64,000 bases of DNA from contig JADHPM010000001.1 in the NCBI GenBank assembly GCA_016778465.1, forward strand, positions 1 to 64,000, in the 5' to 3' direction. The notes beneath the pieces were generated by a model. It ran no database searches and had not been told where the DNA came from. It was given only the letters and a program-made list of their open reading frames with translations. Both the position numbers and the translations under genes were made by a program. The stretch's first letter is position 1; every line of letters starts with the position of its first letter. This document shows, piece after piece, positions 16,058 to 24,629 of this stretch. This stretch comes from Methylophilaceae bacterium (GTDB taxonomy: Bacteria > Pseudomonadota > Gammaproteobacteria > Burkholderiales > Methylophilaceae).

Positions 16058-17275
16058 ATGAAACTTAAAAAATCCACGCCCTTGTTTCTATTGTTGGCTG
16101 GTTTTGCATTAAATACTCACGCTAATGCCCCAACAAACGAGGAGATTTACCAGATGATGTTGGAGTTAAAAAAAGAAATTGCCTCTCTAAGGGCGGAAAA
16201 CCAAAAGCTCAAAGAGTCTGTAGAGGTTGTCGAGGAATCCGTGGATGAGGTGGTTATTGCAACCGATGAGGCAATCAAAGAACAGGAAAAAATTGCAAGC
16301 CGCACAACGTTTGGAGGTTATGGAGAGCTGCATGGCAATTGGTTAAACGATCGGAATGGCAACGCGGACGTAGATGAATTAGATTTTCATCGGTTTGTGC
16401 TTTACTTTAATCATGAGTTTACAGATCGACTAAGGTTTTTTTCTGAGGTAGAGCTCGAGCACAGCGTTGCGGGGGAGGATCAAGTGGGTGAATTTGAGCT
16501 TGAGCAGGCATATGTCCAGTATGACTTGAACAATAAATATTCTCTCTCGGGCGGGGTTTTTCTAATGCCGGTGGGTATTCTTAATGAGACCCATGAGCCA
16601 GCCACCTTTTATGGGGTTGAGCGAAATAATGTGGAAAGTAAAATTGTGCCAACGACCTGGTGGGAGGGTGGCGCCATGCTATCTGGTAAATATGATAACG
16701 GCATGAGTGTCGATTTTGCCGTATCTTCAGGCCTTAAAGCAACTGTTGATAGTAATTATGCGCCAAGGAGTGCGCGCCAAAAAGTTGGCGAAGCAACTGC
16801 TAAAAGCCCATCAATTACCGGGCGTATGAAATATACTGGGTTGCCGGGTATTGAGTTGGCAGCATCGATTAATCATCAGGTCGATTACAGCCAAGACTCA
16901 TTAAGTAATGTGGACGACGCAACATTATTCGAACTTCATACGATTATCCAAAAAGGCAATTATGGTTTAAGGGCTATGTATGCCATGTGGGATATTAATG
17001 GTAGTGGCCCAAAATCGATTGGCGCTGATGAGCAATTTGGCTGGTATATCGAGCCATCTTATCGTATTAATGACGTGGGATTTTTCACACGCTATAGCCT
17101 TTATGATAATTTAGCAAACAGCAACAGTGATACGGAAATCAAGCAATGGGATATAGGGATTAATTGGTGGCTTCATAAAGATGTTGTCGTCAAACTTGAC
17201 TATCAAAACCAATCTGCGCCGTCGAGCATGGCTGAGTTAGATGGCATTAATGCTGGTCTTGGCTACTCTTTTTAG
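16058..17275 (+). CDS. Outer-membrane porin-like protein with coiled-coil, Fur-controlled
   Basis: The 405-residue protein has a signal peptide (to about residue 23, NTHANA), an N-terminal coiled coil with heptads (YQMMLELKKEIASLRAENQKL, residues about 29-72), and a beta-barrel beginning TTFGGYGELHGNW and ending in GINAGLGYSF with a terminal Phe. The overall shape is like trimeric porins of the DcaP or phosphate-selective porin type. The substrate is unknown; tandem Fur boxes immediately upstream point to iron. It is followed after 9 nt by an FMN-binding protein and a PepSY-type membrane protein. Confidence 0.8.
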   Translation: MKLKKSTPLFLLLAGFALNTHANAPTNEEIYQMMLELKKEIASLRAENQKLKESVEVVEESVDEVVIATDEAIKEQEKIASRTTFGGYGELHGNWLNDRNGNADVDELDFHRFVLYFNHEFTDRLRFFSEVELEHSVAGEDQVGEFELEQAYVQYDLNNKYSLSGGVFLMPVGILNETHEPATFYGVERNNVESKIVPTTWWEGGAMLSGKYDNGMSVDFAVSSGLKATVDSNYAPRSARQKVGEATAKSPSITGRMKYTGLPGIELAASINHQVDYSQDSLSNVDDATLFELHTIIQKGNYGLRAMYAMWDINGSGPKSIGADEQFGWYIEPSYRINDVGFFTRYSLYDNLANSNSDTEIKQWDIGINWWLHKDVVVKLDYQNQSAPSSMAELDGINAGLGYSF

Positions 17276-17284
17276 AGCTTGAGT

Positions 17285-17794
17285 ATGAAAAAAATCTTTT
17301 TAGCTTTACTGCTCCTTTTTTCGATGTCCATGGCACAGGCAAAAGGAGTCTACAAAACTGAAGAAAAGTTTTTAAATGACGTCTTTAATCAAAATGTTCC
17401 TGCAAGTGAGTCGCTCCTTTTAAAGAGCGAGCTTCGTGCCTCGGTGACGAAAATTTTAGGTCATCGTTATTCGGGTCTTAGAATTAAGTACTGGAAAAAT
17501 GAAAGTACTAGCGCATGGATATTGGAGGAAATTGGCAAAGATGAATTAATTACTTTCGGTTTTGCCATCAAAGAGAAAAAGATCAGCCAAGCAGAAGTCT
17601 TAATTTTTCGTGAGACTCGAGGGTGGGAAATTAAATACCCGGCCTTTACAACCCAATTCATTGGTGGACAACTGTCAAATAACGAGCTCACGCAAAACAT
17701 CGACGGTGTTACAGGAGCCACACTTTCAGTATGGGCGATGACCTCTGTTGCGAAATTAGCCTTATTTTTAGATGCATACGTAAATAAGCAATAA
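17285..17794 (+). CDS. Periplasmic FMN-binding domain protein (ApbE-flavinylated type)
   Basis: After a signal peptide (MKKIFLALLLLFSMSMAQA) this 169-residue protein has an FMN-binding domain ending in DGVTGATLSVWAMTS. The D-x2-TGAT motif is the recognised site at which ApbE attaches FMN to the last Thr, here about residue 146, as in NqrC and RnfG. It would therefore be an extracytoplasmic electron carrier. ATG at 17285 is chosen; an in-frame TTG lies 6 nt upstream. Its stop overlaps the ATG of the next gene by one base (TAATG), which implies translational coupling. No apbE is present in the window. Confidence 0.87.
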   Translation: MKKIFLALLLLFSMSMAQAKGVYKTEEKFLNDVFNQNVPASESLLLKSELRASVTKILGHRYSGLRIKYWKNESTSAWILEEIGKDELITFGFAIKEKKISQAEVLIFRETRGWEIKYPAFTTQFIGGQLSNNELTQNIDGVTGATLSVWAMTSVAKLALFLDAYVNKQ

Positions 17795-18519
17795 TGAGAC
17801 GGAATACTAAAATCATTAATTTGCACCGTAAAATCGGTATTTTGATTTGTGCCTTTTTAGTTCTCCTGTCAGTGACAGGGATTTTTTTAAATCACAGTGA
17901 TGATTTGAGTTTGAATAAGCATTATCTCAATTGGCCATGGTTGTTGAAACATTATGGCCTCGAGGCACCAGAGCCAAAACAAAATTTTAACTTAGGGTCA
18001 AACTCAGTGACCAATGTTGATGGTCAAATATTCTATAATGAAGTAAAGCTCTTTCAGACGAGTGATGAAATTAAAGGGGCAATTTTAAAAAATAATTATT
18101 TGTATATTGCATTATCTGATGAGATTATGATCTTCGATGACGCAATGGAAATTGTTATGTCCTTAGTGAATATGCCAGCCACAGTTGAACTGATTGGAAC
18201 CAATCCAGATGATGAACAAATCAGGTTTCTTGATAGTAATTATCAGAGCTGGACTTATAATGCAGCAGATAGTGAATGGATATCTGACTCTACAAAGATT
18301 CATGATTGGAGCCAATTAGAGCCTATGTCCTCAAGCCAAAGACAACGTATGCAGGATTATTTTCTAAGTAAAGGTGTCACGTTAGAGCAATTCTTGCTTG
18401 ACCTCCACAATGGCGCTATTTTTAAGAAAATTGGGAAATACCTGTTAGATGCCATTGGCGTATTAACTTTCCTCTTATCGATTACAGGTATTTTGATGTG
18501 GGGTATCCGAAAACGTTAA
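17794..18519 (+). CDS. PepSY-associated transmembrane protein
   Basis: The 241-residue protein has an N-terminal membrane helix (LHRKIGILICAFLVLLSVTGIFLNHSDDLSL), a periplasmic domain of about 150 residues, and a C-terminal helix (LLDAIGVLTFLLSITGILMWG). LH-x-G-type histidines lie near both helices (NLHRKIG; LDLHNGAIF), as in PepSY-TM proteins linked to ferric or siderophore reduction. It is the last gene of the Fur-controlled operon. I infer that it passes electrons across the inner membrane to the neighbouring flavoprotein; heme binding by the conserved His residues is possible but not shown. Confidence 0.8.
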   Translation: MRRNTKIINLHRKIGILICAFLVLLSVTGIFLNHSDDLSLNKHYLNWPWLLKHYGLEAPEPKQNFNLGSNSVTNVDGQIFYNEVKLFQTSDEIKGAILKNNYLYIALSDEIMIFDDAMEIVMSLVNMPATVELIGTNPDDEQIRFLDSNYQSWTYNAADSEWISDSTKIHDWSQLEPMSSSQRQRMQDYFLSKGVTLEQFLLDLHNGAIFKKIGKYLLDAIGVLTFLLSITGILMWGIRKR

Positions 18520-19154
18520 TTCAATTGCCATAGGTACCATGCGGCAATAGACCTGTAAGGTTGCCAGGCAGCGGAATGCTTCGCTAAATCTTCATGGTTA
18601 ATTCTCTCCGGCAGCTTTTTCAACTTGGAATAATTAATTTTTAATGCAAGATCGTTGCTCGGTAAGATGTCGGCTCGACCAAGGTTAAAGATGAGCAGCA
18701 TATCGATGGTCCAAGGTCCTACACCCTTGATGGGTTGAAAAATATGCTTAATTTCACTTTCTGTCATTTTCTGGATCTCAAATTTATTAGGCAGTTTGTT
18801 TTGAATATGCAATTCGGCAATATTTTGAATACAGCTCATTTTATTTTTTGATAATCCACAATTTTTAAGTTGATCATTATCCATTGTAAAAATTTGTTCA
18901 GCGGTGGGAAAATTTTTTTGGAAAATATTTAAAAATTTTTCATATATGGAATTGGCTGCTTTGGGATTCAATTGCTGAAAAATCACAGACTTGATTAAAG
19001 CTTGATAGGGCTCATACGATGTATTGATTTTAATTCTACAAGAGCCAATGTGCTGAATGAGTTGTTTCCAGTCAAGGTCGATGTTGCTTAAAAATTTTTC
19101 TGCCCTTTTCAGCTCATGTTTACCAATTAATTTTTTTTCCGGCATAGTCAACAT
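18516..19154 (-). CDS. DNA-3-methyladenine glycosylase, AlkA/HhH-GPD type
   Basis: The protein removes alkylated bases and starts base-excision repair. It has a helix-hairpin-helix motif (IKGVGPWTIDMLLIFNL) and the downstream catalytic Asp in ILPSNDLALK. At 212 residues it lacks the N-terminal beta domain of E. coli AlkA, like the short AlkA/Mag1-type enzymes. The 3' end overlaps the convergent PepSY gene by 4 nt and its 5' end overlaps the SDR gene (19120-19154), so the two minus-strand genes are probably co-transcribed. Confidence 0.88.
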   Translation of the reverse strand: MLTMPEKKLIGKHELKRAEKFLSNIDLDWKQLIQHIGSCRIKINTSYEPYQALIKSVIFQQLNPKAANSIYEKFLNIFQKNFPTAEQIFTMDNDQLKNCGLSKNKMSCIQNIAELHIQNKLPNKFEIQKMTESEIKHIFQPIKGVGPWTIDMLLIFNLGRADILPSNDLALKINYSKLKKLPERINHEDLAKHSAAWQPYRSIAAWYLWQLN

Positions 19155-19812
19155 AATTACCTGAATTGCTGAGATTAAGTTTTGCTATTTGTTTGAGCAT
19201 TCCGTTTACACTCTCATCAGCACTTATCCAAGCACCAAGTCCGCCCATATCGGTTTTTACCCAACCCGGGTGAAGAGTGAGCGTTGCGATACCATCATTG
19301 GCAAGGTCATATTGCAGGCTCCGCATCATAGAGTTTAGCGCCGACTTACTTGTTCGATAAATATAAGAGCCTCCGCTAGTATTATCATCAATACTGCCCA
19401 TCTTACTGGTGATAGAGACGACTTTTTTTTGATTACCGCGATGCAGATGAGGCAAGAAAGATATAACAATTTCATAGGGCGCAATCGTATTGATAGCAAA
19501 GCTCTCTAACCATGCTTTTTTATCTAGATTCCCTAGTGTGCAAGAGCGATAAATACCAGCATTGTTAATTAAGATATCAATGGCTTCAAAGTTGAGGTGG
19601 TCCGCTAAATGTTTAATTTGTTCAGAGTTTTCAACTTCTAAAGGGTAGATGGCTATGGATGGATACTCTTGTGCGAGCAAGTTAAGTTCTTTAGCATCCT
19701 GAGGGTTTCGACATGTAGCAATAACATGCCAATCTTGTTTGGCGTATGCCTCCACAAACTTTAAGCCAAGACCTCGATTGCAGCCAGTAATAAAGACGGT
19801 CGATTGTTCCAT
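19120..19812 (-). CDS. Short-chain dehydrogenase/reductase (C-factor/sniffer-like)
   Basis: A Rossmann-fold SDR of 230 residues. The cofactor motif is TGCNRGLGLKFVE, the NNAG motif is INNAGIY, and the catalytic triad is Ser in VVSITSKMGS with Tyr and Lys in YIYRTSKSALN. The sequence around TLHPGWVKTDMGG resembles the C-factor/sniffer subfamily, whose members reduce carbonyl compounds with NAD(P)H. The substrate cannot be told from sequence. It overlaps the glycosylase gene by 35 nt. Confidence 0.87.
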   Translation of the reverse strand: MEQSTVFITGCNRGLGLKFVEAYAKQDWHVIATCRNPQDAKELNLLAQEYPSIAIYPLEVENSEQIKHLADHLNFEAIDILINNAGIYRSCTLGNLDKKAWLESFAINTIAPYEIVISFLPHLHRGNQKKVVSITSKMGSIDDNTSGGSYIYRTSKSALNSMMRSLQYDLANDGIATLTLHPGWVKTDMGGLGAWISADESVNGMLKQIAKLNLSNSGNYVDYAGKKINW

Positions 19813-19877
19813 TTACTTTAAACTTTCATAAGTTAAGAGTAGTCTATAAAAGAAATCCTCATTTAGGAAGTAATACC

Positions 19878-20813
19878 ATGAAAAAAATCATTATTACATT
19901 GTTCGCTTTGTTCACTTCATCCCTCCAAGCAACTGAGTTTGATCGTTATTGTACGACAAGTCTCGCCGACGGAAATTATAATAAGACAGATTGTTCTATT
20001 AAAACCACTTTTGATGGTAAAGAGTACTGTTTTGGCAATGAGGCAGCCTTGACTATTTTTACCGAAGATCCCAAAGCTGTTTTGGCAAAAGCAAGTAAAT
20101 TTTATGTAAAGAGCAACCAAGAGAGAGATAAAATTACTCAAGCTGCTGCTGATGAAATCTTAGAGGATCCTGATTGTGATTTTTCAAATAAGGATGTGGG
20201 TTATTTAGATTTCAACGGACGCGATCTTACGCATTGCATCATGGTAAATACAAGCTTTTTTGGAGCAGATTTACGAGGTGCAAATTTATCAGGGGCAAAT
20301 CTTCAGAGAGCTTATCTTAATTTGGCGCGACTCGAAAAGACCAATTTTTCAGGAGCGAATTTAAAGGAGGCAACCATCTTCCAACCCATTTTTGGGGAGA
20401 CTGTATTTCGCTCAGCAAACTTATCAGGCGCAAGACTCATAGGTACCCTTGGAAAAGTTAATATGTCTGGAGCGATTCTAACAGGAGGTCGGCTAGGTTT
20501 GGATGTGGGGAATCAGCCTATGGGGCAAATGAAATTTGATTCTTCCGGTGGAAATTTCGAGGGCGCTGATTTCGAGGGAGCTGATTTGAACATTGCTAGT
20601 TTTATTTTTGGAAATCTACAAGGTGCTAACTTAAGAAATACTAATCTTTATCGGGCAGAATTAATACAAGCTGATTTAACCGGTGCTGATTTAACCGGTG
20701 CTGATTTAACTGATGCAGAGGTAGATGGTGCGAACTTTGCGGCTGTCAAAGGTTTAGATACTGTGAAGGGATTTAATACAGTCAAAGGAAAGTGCAAGAG
20801 TTGTGGCCAATAA
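19878..20813 (+). CDS. Secreted pentapeptide-repeat protein with N-terminal YHS-like domain
   Basis: The 311-residue protein has a signal peptide (MKKIIITLFALFTSSLQATE). A YHS-like, possibly metal-binding, segment follows (DRYCTTSLADG to about residue 75, with FDGKEYCFGNEAAL). From about residue 105 it is a run of A(D/N)LxG pentapeptides (GADLRGANLSGANLQ and later GADLTGADLTDAEVDG), which would form a right-handed quadrilateral beta helix. The end, GKCKSCGQ, has a C-x2-C. Its stop lies inside msrP (11-nt overlap), so it is the first gene of an msrPQ operon. Its role there is unknown. Confidence 0.8.
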   Translation: MKKIIITLFALFTSSLQATEFDRYCTTSLADGNYNKTDCSIKTTFDGKEYCFGNEAALTIFTEDPKAVLAKASKFYVKSNQERDKITQAAADEILEDPDCDFSNKDVGYLDFNGRDLTHCIMVNTSFFGADLRGANLSGANLQRAYLNLARLEKTNFSGANLKEATIFQPIFGETVFRSANLSGARLIGTLGKVNMSGAILTGGRLGLDVGNQPMGQMKFDSSGGNFEGADFEGADLNIASFIFGNLQGANLRNTNLYRAELIQADLTGADLTGADLTDAEVDGANFAAVKGLDTVKGFNTVKGKCKSCGQ

Positions 20814-21732
20814 AAAAATATTAGCCTCTGAAATAACTGCAGAAAAAATTTATTATGACCGCCGTAATTTTTTAAAAAAAATAGGCTTTGCTTCTGCTGC
20901 GATTGGGTTTTCTCCCCTTTTGTCTTTTGCCAATATGAGCCAAGCAAAAAAAATACCCCACGACATTAAAGATAGCTTAACAAGTTTCAAAGATGTCACT
21001 TCCTATAATAATTTCTATGAATTTGGCTTACAAAAATCTTCTCCAAAAGCCCATGCTCATAAGATGAAAATTGATCCATGGTCAGTAGATATTTCCGGCC
21101 ATATTGAAACAAATAAAACCTACGCCCTCGAGGACCTTGTTAAGCTGGCATCACTTGAAGAGCGAGTTTATCGTTTAAGATGTGTTGAGGGATGGTCGAT
21201 GGTTATCCCCTGGATAGGCTTTTCATTAAGTGTTCTTTTAAAAAAATTAGCCCTTACCAGTCGGGCTAAGTATATTATTTTTGAAACACTTTTTCGACCT
21301 GATGAAATGGAGGGGCAAAAATCCAGAGTATTAGATTGGCCTTATCTTGAAGCTTTGAGGATAGACGAGGCAATGCACCCCTTGACATTACTTTGTTTTG
21401 GCGTCTATGGAAAGGTATTGCCTAATCAGAATGGCGCCCCAGTGCGTCTTATTATTCCGTGGAAATATGGATTTAAGAGTATCAAATCAATTGTAAAGAT
21501 TAAATTTGTTGAGTCTATGCCAAAAACAACTTGGGCATTATCTAATCCAAATGAATATGGCTTTTATGCTAATGTTAATCCTAATGTTGATCATCCCCGT
21601 TGGACTCAAGCAACAGAGCGACGTATCGGTGACTCGATTCTTGCCAAGCGGCGTAAAACTGAGTTTCTAAATGGATACGCTGAGGAAGTAGGCTATCTCT
21701 ATTCGGGGTTAGATCTGAAAAAAAATTTCTGA
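20803..21732 (+). CDS. msrP: Protein-methionine-sulfoxide reductase catalytic subunit MsrP
   Basis: MsrP is a periplasmic molybdopterin enzyme that reduces methionine sulfoxide in proteins. A twin-arginine signal is visible (DRRNFLKKIGFASAAIGF), then the family core YNNFYEFGLQK, RLRCVEGWSMVIPWIGF with the Mo-ligand Cys, and PNQNGAPVRLIIPWKYGFK. Length 309 is normal. The start is GTG at 20803; no other start precedes the Tat signal. It overlaps the pentapeptide gene and is followed after 4 nt by msrQ. Its cofactor would come from the moa/mob/moe genes at 40666-43985. Confidence 0.94.
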   Translation: MANKKILASEITAEKIYYDRRNFLKKIGFASAAIGFSPLLSFANMSQAKKIPHDIKDSLTSFKDVTSYNNFYEFGLQKSSPKAHAHKMKIDPWSVDISGHIETNKTYALEDLVKLASLEERVYRLRCVEGWSMVIPWIGFSLSVLLKKLALTSRAKYIIFETLFRPDEMEGQKSRVLDWPYLEALRIDEAMHPLTLLCFGVYGKVLPNQNGAPVRLIIPWKYGFKSIKSIVKIKFVESMPKTTWALSNPNEYGFYANVNPNVDHPRWTQATERRIGDSILAKRRKTEFLNGYAEEVGYLYSGLDLKKNF

Positions 21733-21736
21733 TTCA

Positions 21737-22291
21737 ATGAAATTATTTCTTTTTTACAATTTTTGTAATGCGCCAATTTATTTCATCTTAGCAATCTTAT
21801 TCGGTATTTATTATGTCACCAACCCAATTGATTATTTATTATCAATTACGGGTCATGCAGCAATTATTCTATTAATCATTTTACTTCTCATTCCACATAT
21901 TTTTTTTCGGCTACAAATAAATTTATTTTTCTATCGACGGCCGATTGGATTATATGTCTTTCTTTATTCGTTTTTGCACACCTTAATTTTTTTTGCTCTT
22001 GATTATCAGTTTGCATGGCCTAGTATCTTGCATGAAATTAAATTACATTTATATTTGCAACTGGGCCTTCTTGCGCTTATTTTTCTTCTACCTTTGGTGA
22101 TTACCTCCAATGACTATGCCAAGAAGCTCTTATCTGATTGGTGGGGAAAGCTTCATAAGCTCATTTATTTGGTTATCATTTTCACCTTGTTACATTATTA
22201 TTTTTTAATTAAATTAGATTTTAATTTTTTAATAATGTACATCGTTTTATTTTTAATCCTGTTTATTGTACCCAAAAAAAACGCCCAATAA
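21737..22291 (+). CDS. msrQ: Heme-binding subunit MsrQ
   Basis: MsrQ is an inner-membrane b-type heme protein that delivers electrons from the quinone pool to MsrP. The 184 residues form about five or six hydrophobic helices. Conserved His positions are seen in SITGHAAIILLI, SFLHTLIFFALDY and WGKLHKLIYLVIIFTLLHYY. The gene order msrP-msrQ and the 4-nt spacing support the call. It ends at a bidirectional terminator shared with hupB. Confidence 0.92.
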   Translation: MKLFLFYNFCNAPIYFILAILFGIYYVTNPIDYLLSITGHAAIILLIILLLIPHIFFRLQINLFFYRRPIGLYVFLYSFLHTLIFFALDYQFAWPSILHEIKLHLYLQLGLLALIFLLPLVITSNDYAKKLLSDWWGKLHKLIYLVIIFTLLHYYFLIKLDFNFLIMYIVLFLILFIVPKKNAQ

Positions 22292-22306
22292 ATGGGCGTT
22301 TTTTTA
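22274..22306. terminator. Bidirectional terminator between msrQ and hupB
   Basis: ACGCCCA at 22281-22287 pairs with TGGGCGT at 22293-22299 around a 5-nt loop, with a run of A on the left and a run of T on the right. The hairpin overlaps the msrQ stop codon and serves the convergent hupB gene on the other strand. Confidence 0.9.
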
Positions 22307-22317
22307 AAAGAATTTTT

Positions 22318-22590
22318 TTAGTTTACTGCTGACTTAAGACCAGCACCTGCTTTAAACGCTGGAACTTTTCTAGCTGGTATTTTTAGTTCCGCACCGGTCT
22401 GTGGGTTTCGCCCTGTACGTGCTGCTCTTTGACTTACTTTGAAAGTACCAAAGCCAATTAAAGTTACACTGTCACCTTTTTTAAGTGCACCTGAAACTGC
22501 GTCTATGGTTGCATCAATTGCGCGTGTTGCATCTGCTTTTGTTGAACCTGTAGCGCTAGCTACTGCTTCAATGAGTTCGCCTTTATTCAT
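22318..22590 (-). CDS. hupB: DNA-binding protein HU-beta
   Basis: HU is an abundant nucleoid protein that bends DNA. The 90 residues match the HU/IHF family: [55 protein letters not shown] with the RNP-type arm, and [17 protein letters not shown] at the end. A strong ribosome binding site (GGAGGA) lies upstream on the minus strand, and a clear -35 lies further upstream at 22701-22706. It is a single-gene unit, convergent with msrQ. Confidence 0.96.
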   Translation of the reverse strand: MNKGELIEAVASATGSTKADATRAIDATIDAVSGALKKGDSVTLIGFGTFKVSQRAARTGRNPQTGAELKIPARKVPAFKAGAGLKSAVN

Positions 22591-22677
22591 TCAATATTCC
22601 TCCGATGAATTAGTTAGTATATTAATCTTTCTCTCTTGAAACCCTTGCCATAACTGCTTTATAGGCTGGTTTGATTC

Positions 22678-22706
22678 ACTTTGCCTATTTTCTATAGGAA
22701 TGTCAA
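22678..22706 (-). promoter_or_regulatory. Probable hupB promoter with a palindrome in its spacer
   Basis: On the minus strand there is TTGACA (22706-22701), a 17-bp spacer and CAAAGT (22683-22678). The spacer contains an inverted repeat, CCTAT-N5-ATAGG at 22684-22698, where a regulator could bind between the -35 and -10. The -35 is perfect and the -10 is weak. Confidence 0.5.
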
Positions 22707-22796
22707 CACGTTTTCTTTAATTTTCTTTAATTTTTCTATTGAATTTTTCTGCTAAATAATAGCTCTTTTATTTTGATTAATGTTACAATATTCAAA

Positions 22797-23372
22797 ATGA
22801 AAAATAAGAATTGGGGCGGATTAAGAAAAGGAGCTGGGCGTAAAGTTGGCTCGGGAGTATATGGTGAACGTACAAAAGTAATTCGTGTCCCCGAGAGTCG
22901 CGTTTATGATATCAGGGATTATCTTGCGCGAACGCAATCAAGCAATATCGTCGAGTTTCTGAGCATAGAAAACAATCTAAATACCAATCCAAGAGTTTTG
23001 TTTGAACATAAAGTGGCAGCTGGATTTCCTTCACCAGCCGACGATCATGCAGAAAAAAAATTAGATCTAAATGATTATTTGATTGGGCAAAAAGAAACTA
23101 CCTTTTTTGTTAGGATTAAAGGGGATTCGATGATTGATGCCAGTATCCACGACGGTGACATTGTGATTATTGATCGATCCAGGCAAGCTAAAATTGGAGA
23201 TATTGTGCTGGCATCAATTGATGGCGATTTTACAGTCAAGATCTTATCCAACCAGGGGGGGCGACCACGTTTATTACCAGCCAATGAAAAGTACCGGCCG
23301 ATTGATATTAAAAAAGATACGACTTTTGAGATTTGGGGCACGGTAACGGGCGCAGTAAGAAAGTTTAAATAA
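22797..23372 (+). CDS. umuD: UmuD-like S24 autoprotease with DNA-binding-like N-terminal extension
   Basis: Residues about 73-191 are a UmuD core: cleavage site AAGFPSP (A75-G76), catalytic Ser111 in KGDSMIDA and Lys148 in DGDFTVK. The spacings match UmuD of E. coli (36 and 37 residues). About 50 extra residues precede the core: a basic GGLRKGAGRKVGSG followed by ERTKVIRVPESRVYDIRDYL, which looks like a ribbon-helix-helix or similar DNA-binding segment. Cleaved UmuD' joins UmuC as DNA polymerase V. ATG at 22797 is chosen; an upstream TTG at 22773 is possible. umuC follows with no gap. I saw no standard LexA box upstream. Confidence 0.88.
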   Translation: MKNKNWGGLRKGAGRKVGSGVYGERTKVIRVPESRVYDIRDYLARTQSSNIVEFLSIENNLNTNPRVLFEHKVAAGFPSPADDHAEKKLDLNDYLIGQKETTFFVRIKGDSMIDASIHDGDIVIIDRSRQAKIGDIVLASIDGDFTVKILSNQGGRPRLLPANEKYRPIDIKKDTTFEIWGTVTGAVRKFK

Positions 23373-24629
23373 TTGATTGCGTTAGTGGATGTAAATAATT
23401 TTTATGTAAGTTGCGAAAGGCTATTTAATCCGAGTCTCATGCATCAACCAGTAGTTGTGTTGAGTAATAATGATGGTTGTATTATATCGCGCAGCAATGA
23501 AGCAAAGGCGCTTGGTATCAAAATGGGCGAACCTTTATTTAAAGCAAAATCGATTATTAAAAAATATCAAGTAAAAGTCCTGTCATCAAATTACCCGCTT
23601 TATGCCGACCTGAGTGAACGAGTTATGAAGGTTTTAGCAACCTTTACAGATCAGCAAGAAATTTATTCCATTGATGAGTGTTTTTTAAATATGTCAGGGC
23701 AAAAAGATTTACTCGGTAGAGGATTCATGATTAAGAAACGACTGTCTGAATGGTTGGGGATGCCAGTTTGTGTCGGAATCGGCCCCACTAAAGTATTAGC
23801 AAAATTTGCGAATCATTGCGCAAAAAAACAGCCGTGTTGGGATGGTGTTTTTTCAAAAGACCAATTTCTGGATGACCATTTACATCAATTGATGGCATCG
23901 GTAGCTGTAGGTGAAATTTGGGGAATAGGCAGGCGATTGGCACAACAATTAGTGCGCATGGGAATTCATTCAGTACTAGACCTAAAGCAGGCTAATCCTA
24001 ATCATATGAAGCAATACTTTAGTATCAATATGGAACGTATAGTTCTAGAACTTAATGGGGTTAAGTGTTTTGAGCTTGAGACACAATTTAAAGCAAGAAA
24101 AGAAATTATCGCATCTCGTAGCTTTGGCAGATCTGTTGTCTGTTATAACGAGATTGTGGAAGCGATTACAACTTTTGTGACTAGAGCTGCACGTAAAGCT
24201 AGACAGCAATCAACGTTGTGTGGCTCTATTAGCGTCTTTATCCGCAGCAGCCCTTTTAATGCAAAAGAAAAATTTTATGCAAACAGTGGTACATTATCGC
24301 TCAAGCCAATGACAAATAACTCAGCTTTAATTTTAAAATCAGCCCTGATGATTTTACCGACTATTTATAAACCAGGCGTCAGGTACAGTAAGTGTGGCGT
24401 TATTCTTTCTGATTTGGTTGATATAGATGCAGTACAAAATGATTTATGGACGGTCTCTTCTACCGAAAAAGAGGCACTCAGTCAGGTCATAGACCGTATT
24501 AACGATCGTTTCGATAAAACTAGTTTGCGTATCGCTACTCAACCAGTCAAACCTTTGTGGGGAATGAAGCAGTCACTAAAAAGTCAATCCTATACGACGG
24601 CATGGGATCAACTGTTAGTAGCGCATTAA
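23373..24629 (+). CDS. umuC: DNA polymerase V catalytic subunit UmuC
   Basis: A Y-family translesion polymerase of 418 residues. The palm motifs are visible: [17 protein letters not shown] near the start and [12 protein letters not shown] with the catalytic Asp-Glu. A helix-hairpin-helix-like [15 protein letters not shown] follows, and the little-finger domain and the C-terminal UmuC segment with PLWGMKQ come last. The start is taken as TTG at 23373, directly after the umuD stop, because the conserved sequence begins there. Its end overlaps the convergent rodZ gene by 4 nt. It supports error-prone bypass of DNA lesions. Confidence 0.92.
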   Translation: MIALVDVNNFYVSCERLFNPSLMHQPVVVLSNNDGCIISRSNEAKALGIKMGEPLFKAKSIIKKYQVKVLSSNYPLYADLSERVMKVLATFTDQQEIYSIDECFLNMSGQKDLLGRGFMIKKRLSEWLGMPVCVGIGPTKVLAKFANHCAKKQPCWDGVFSKDQFLDDHLHQLMASVAVGEIWGIGRRLAQQLVRMGIHSVLDLKQANPNHMKQYFSINMERIVLELNGVKCFELETQFKARKEIIASRSFGRSVVCYNEIVEAITTFVTRAARKARQQSTLCGSISVFIRSSPFNAKEKFYANSGTLSLKPMTNNSALILKSALMILPTIYKPGVRYSKCGVILSDLVDIDAVQNDLWTVSSTEKEALSQVIDRINDRFDKTSLRIATQPVKPLWGMKQSLKSQSYTTAWDQLLVAH

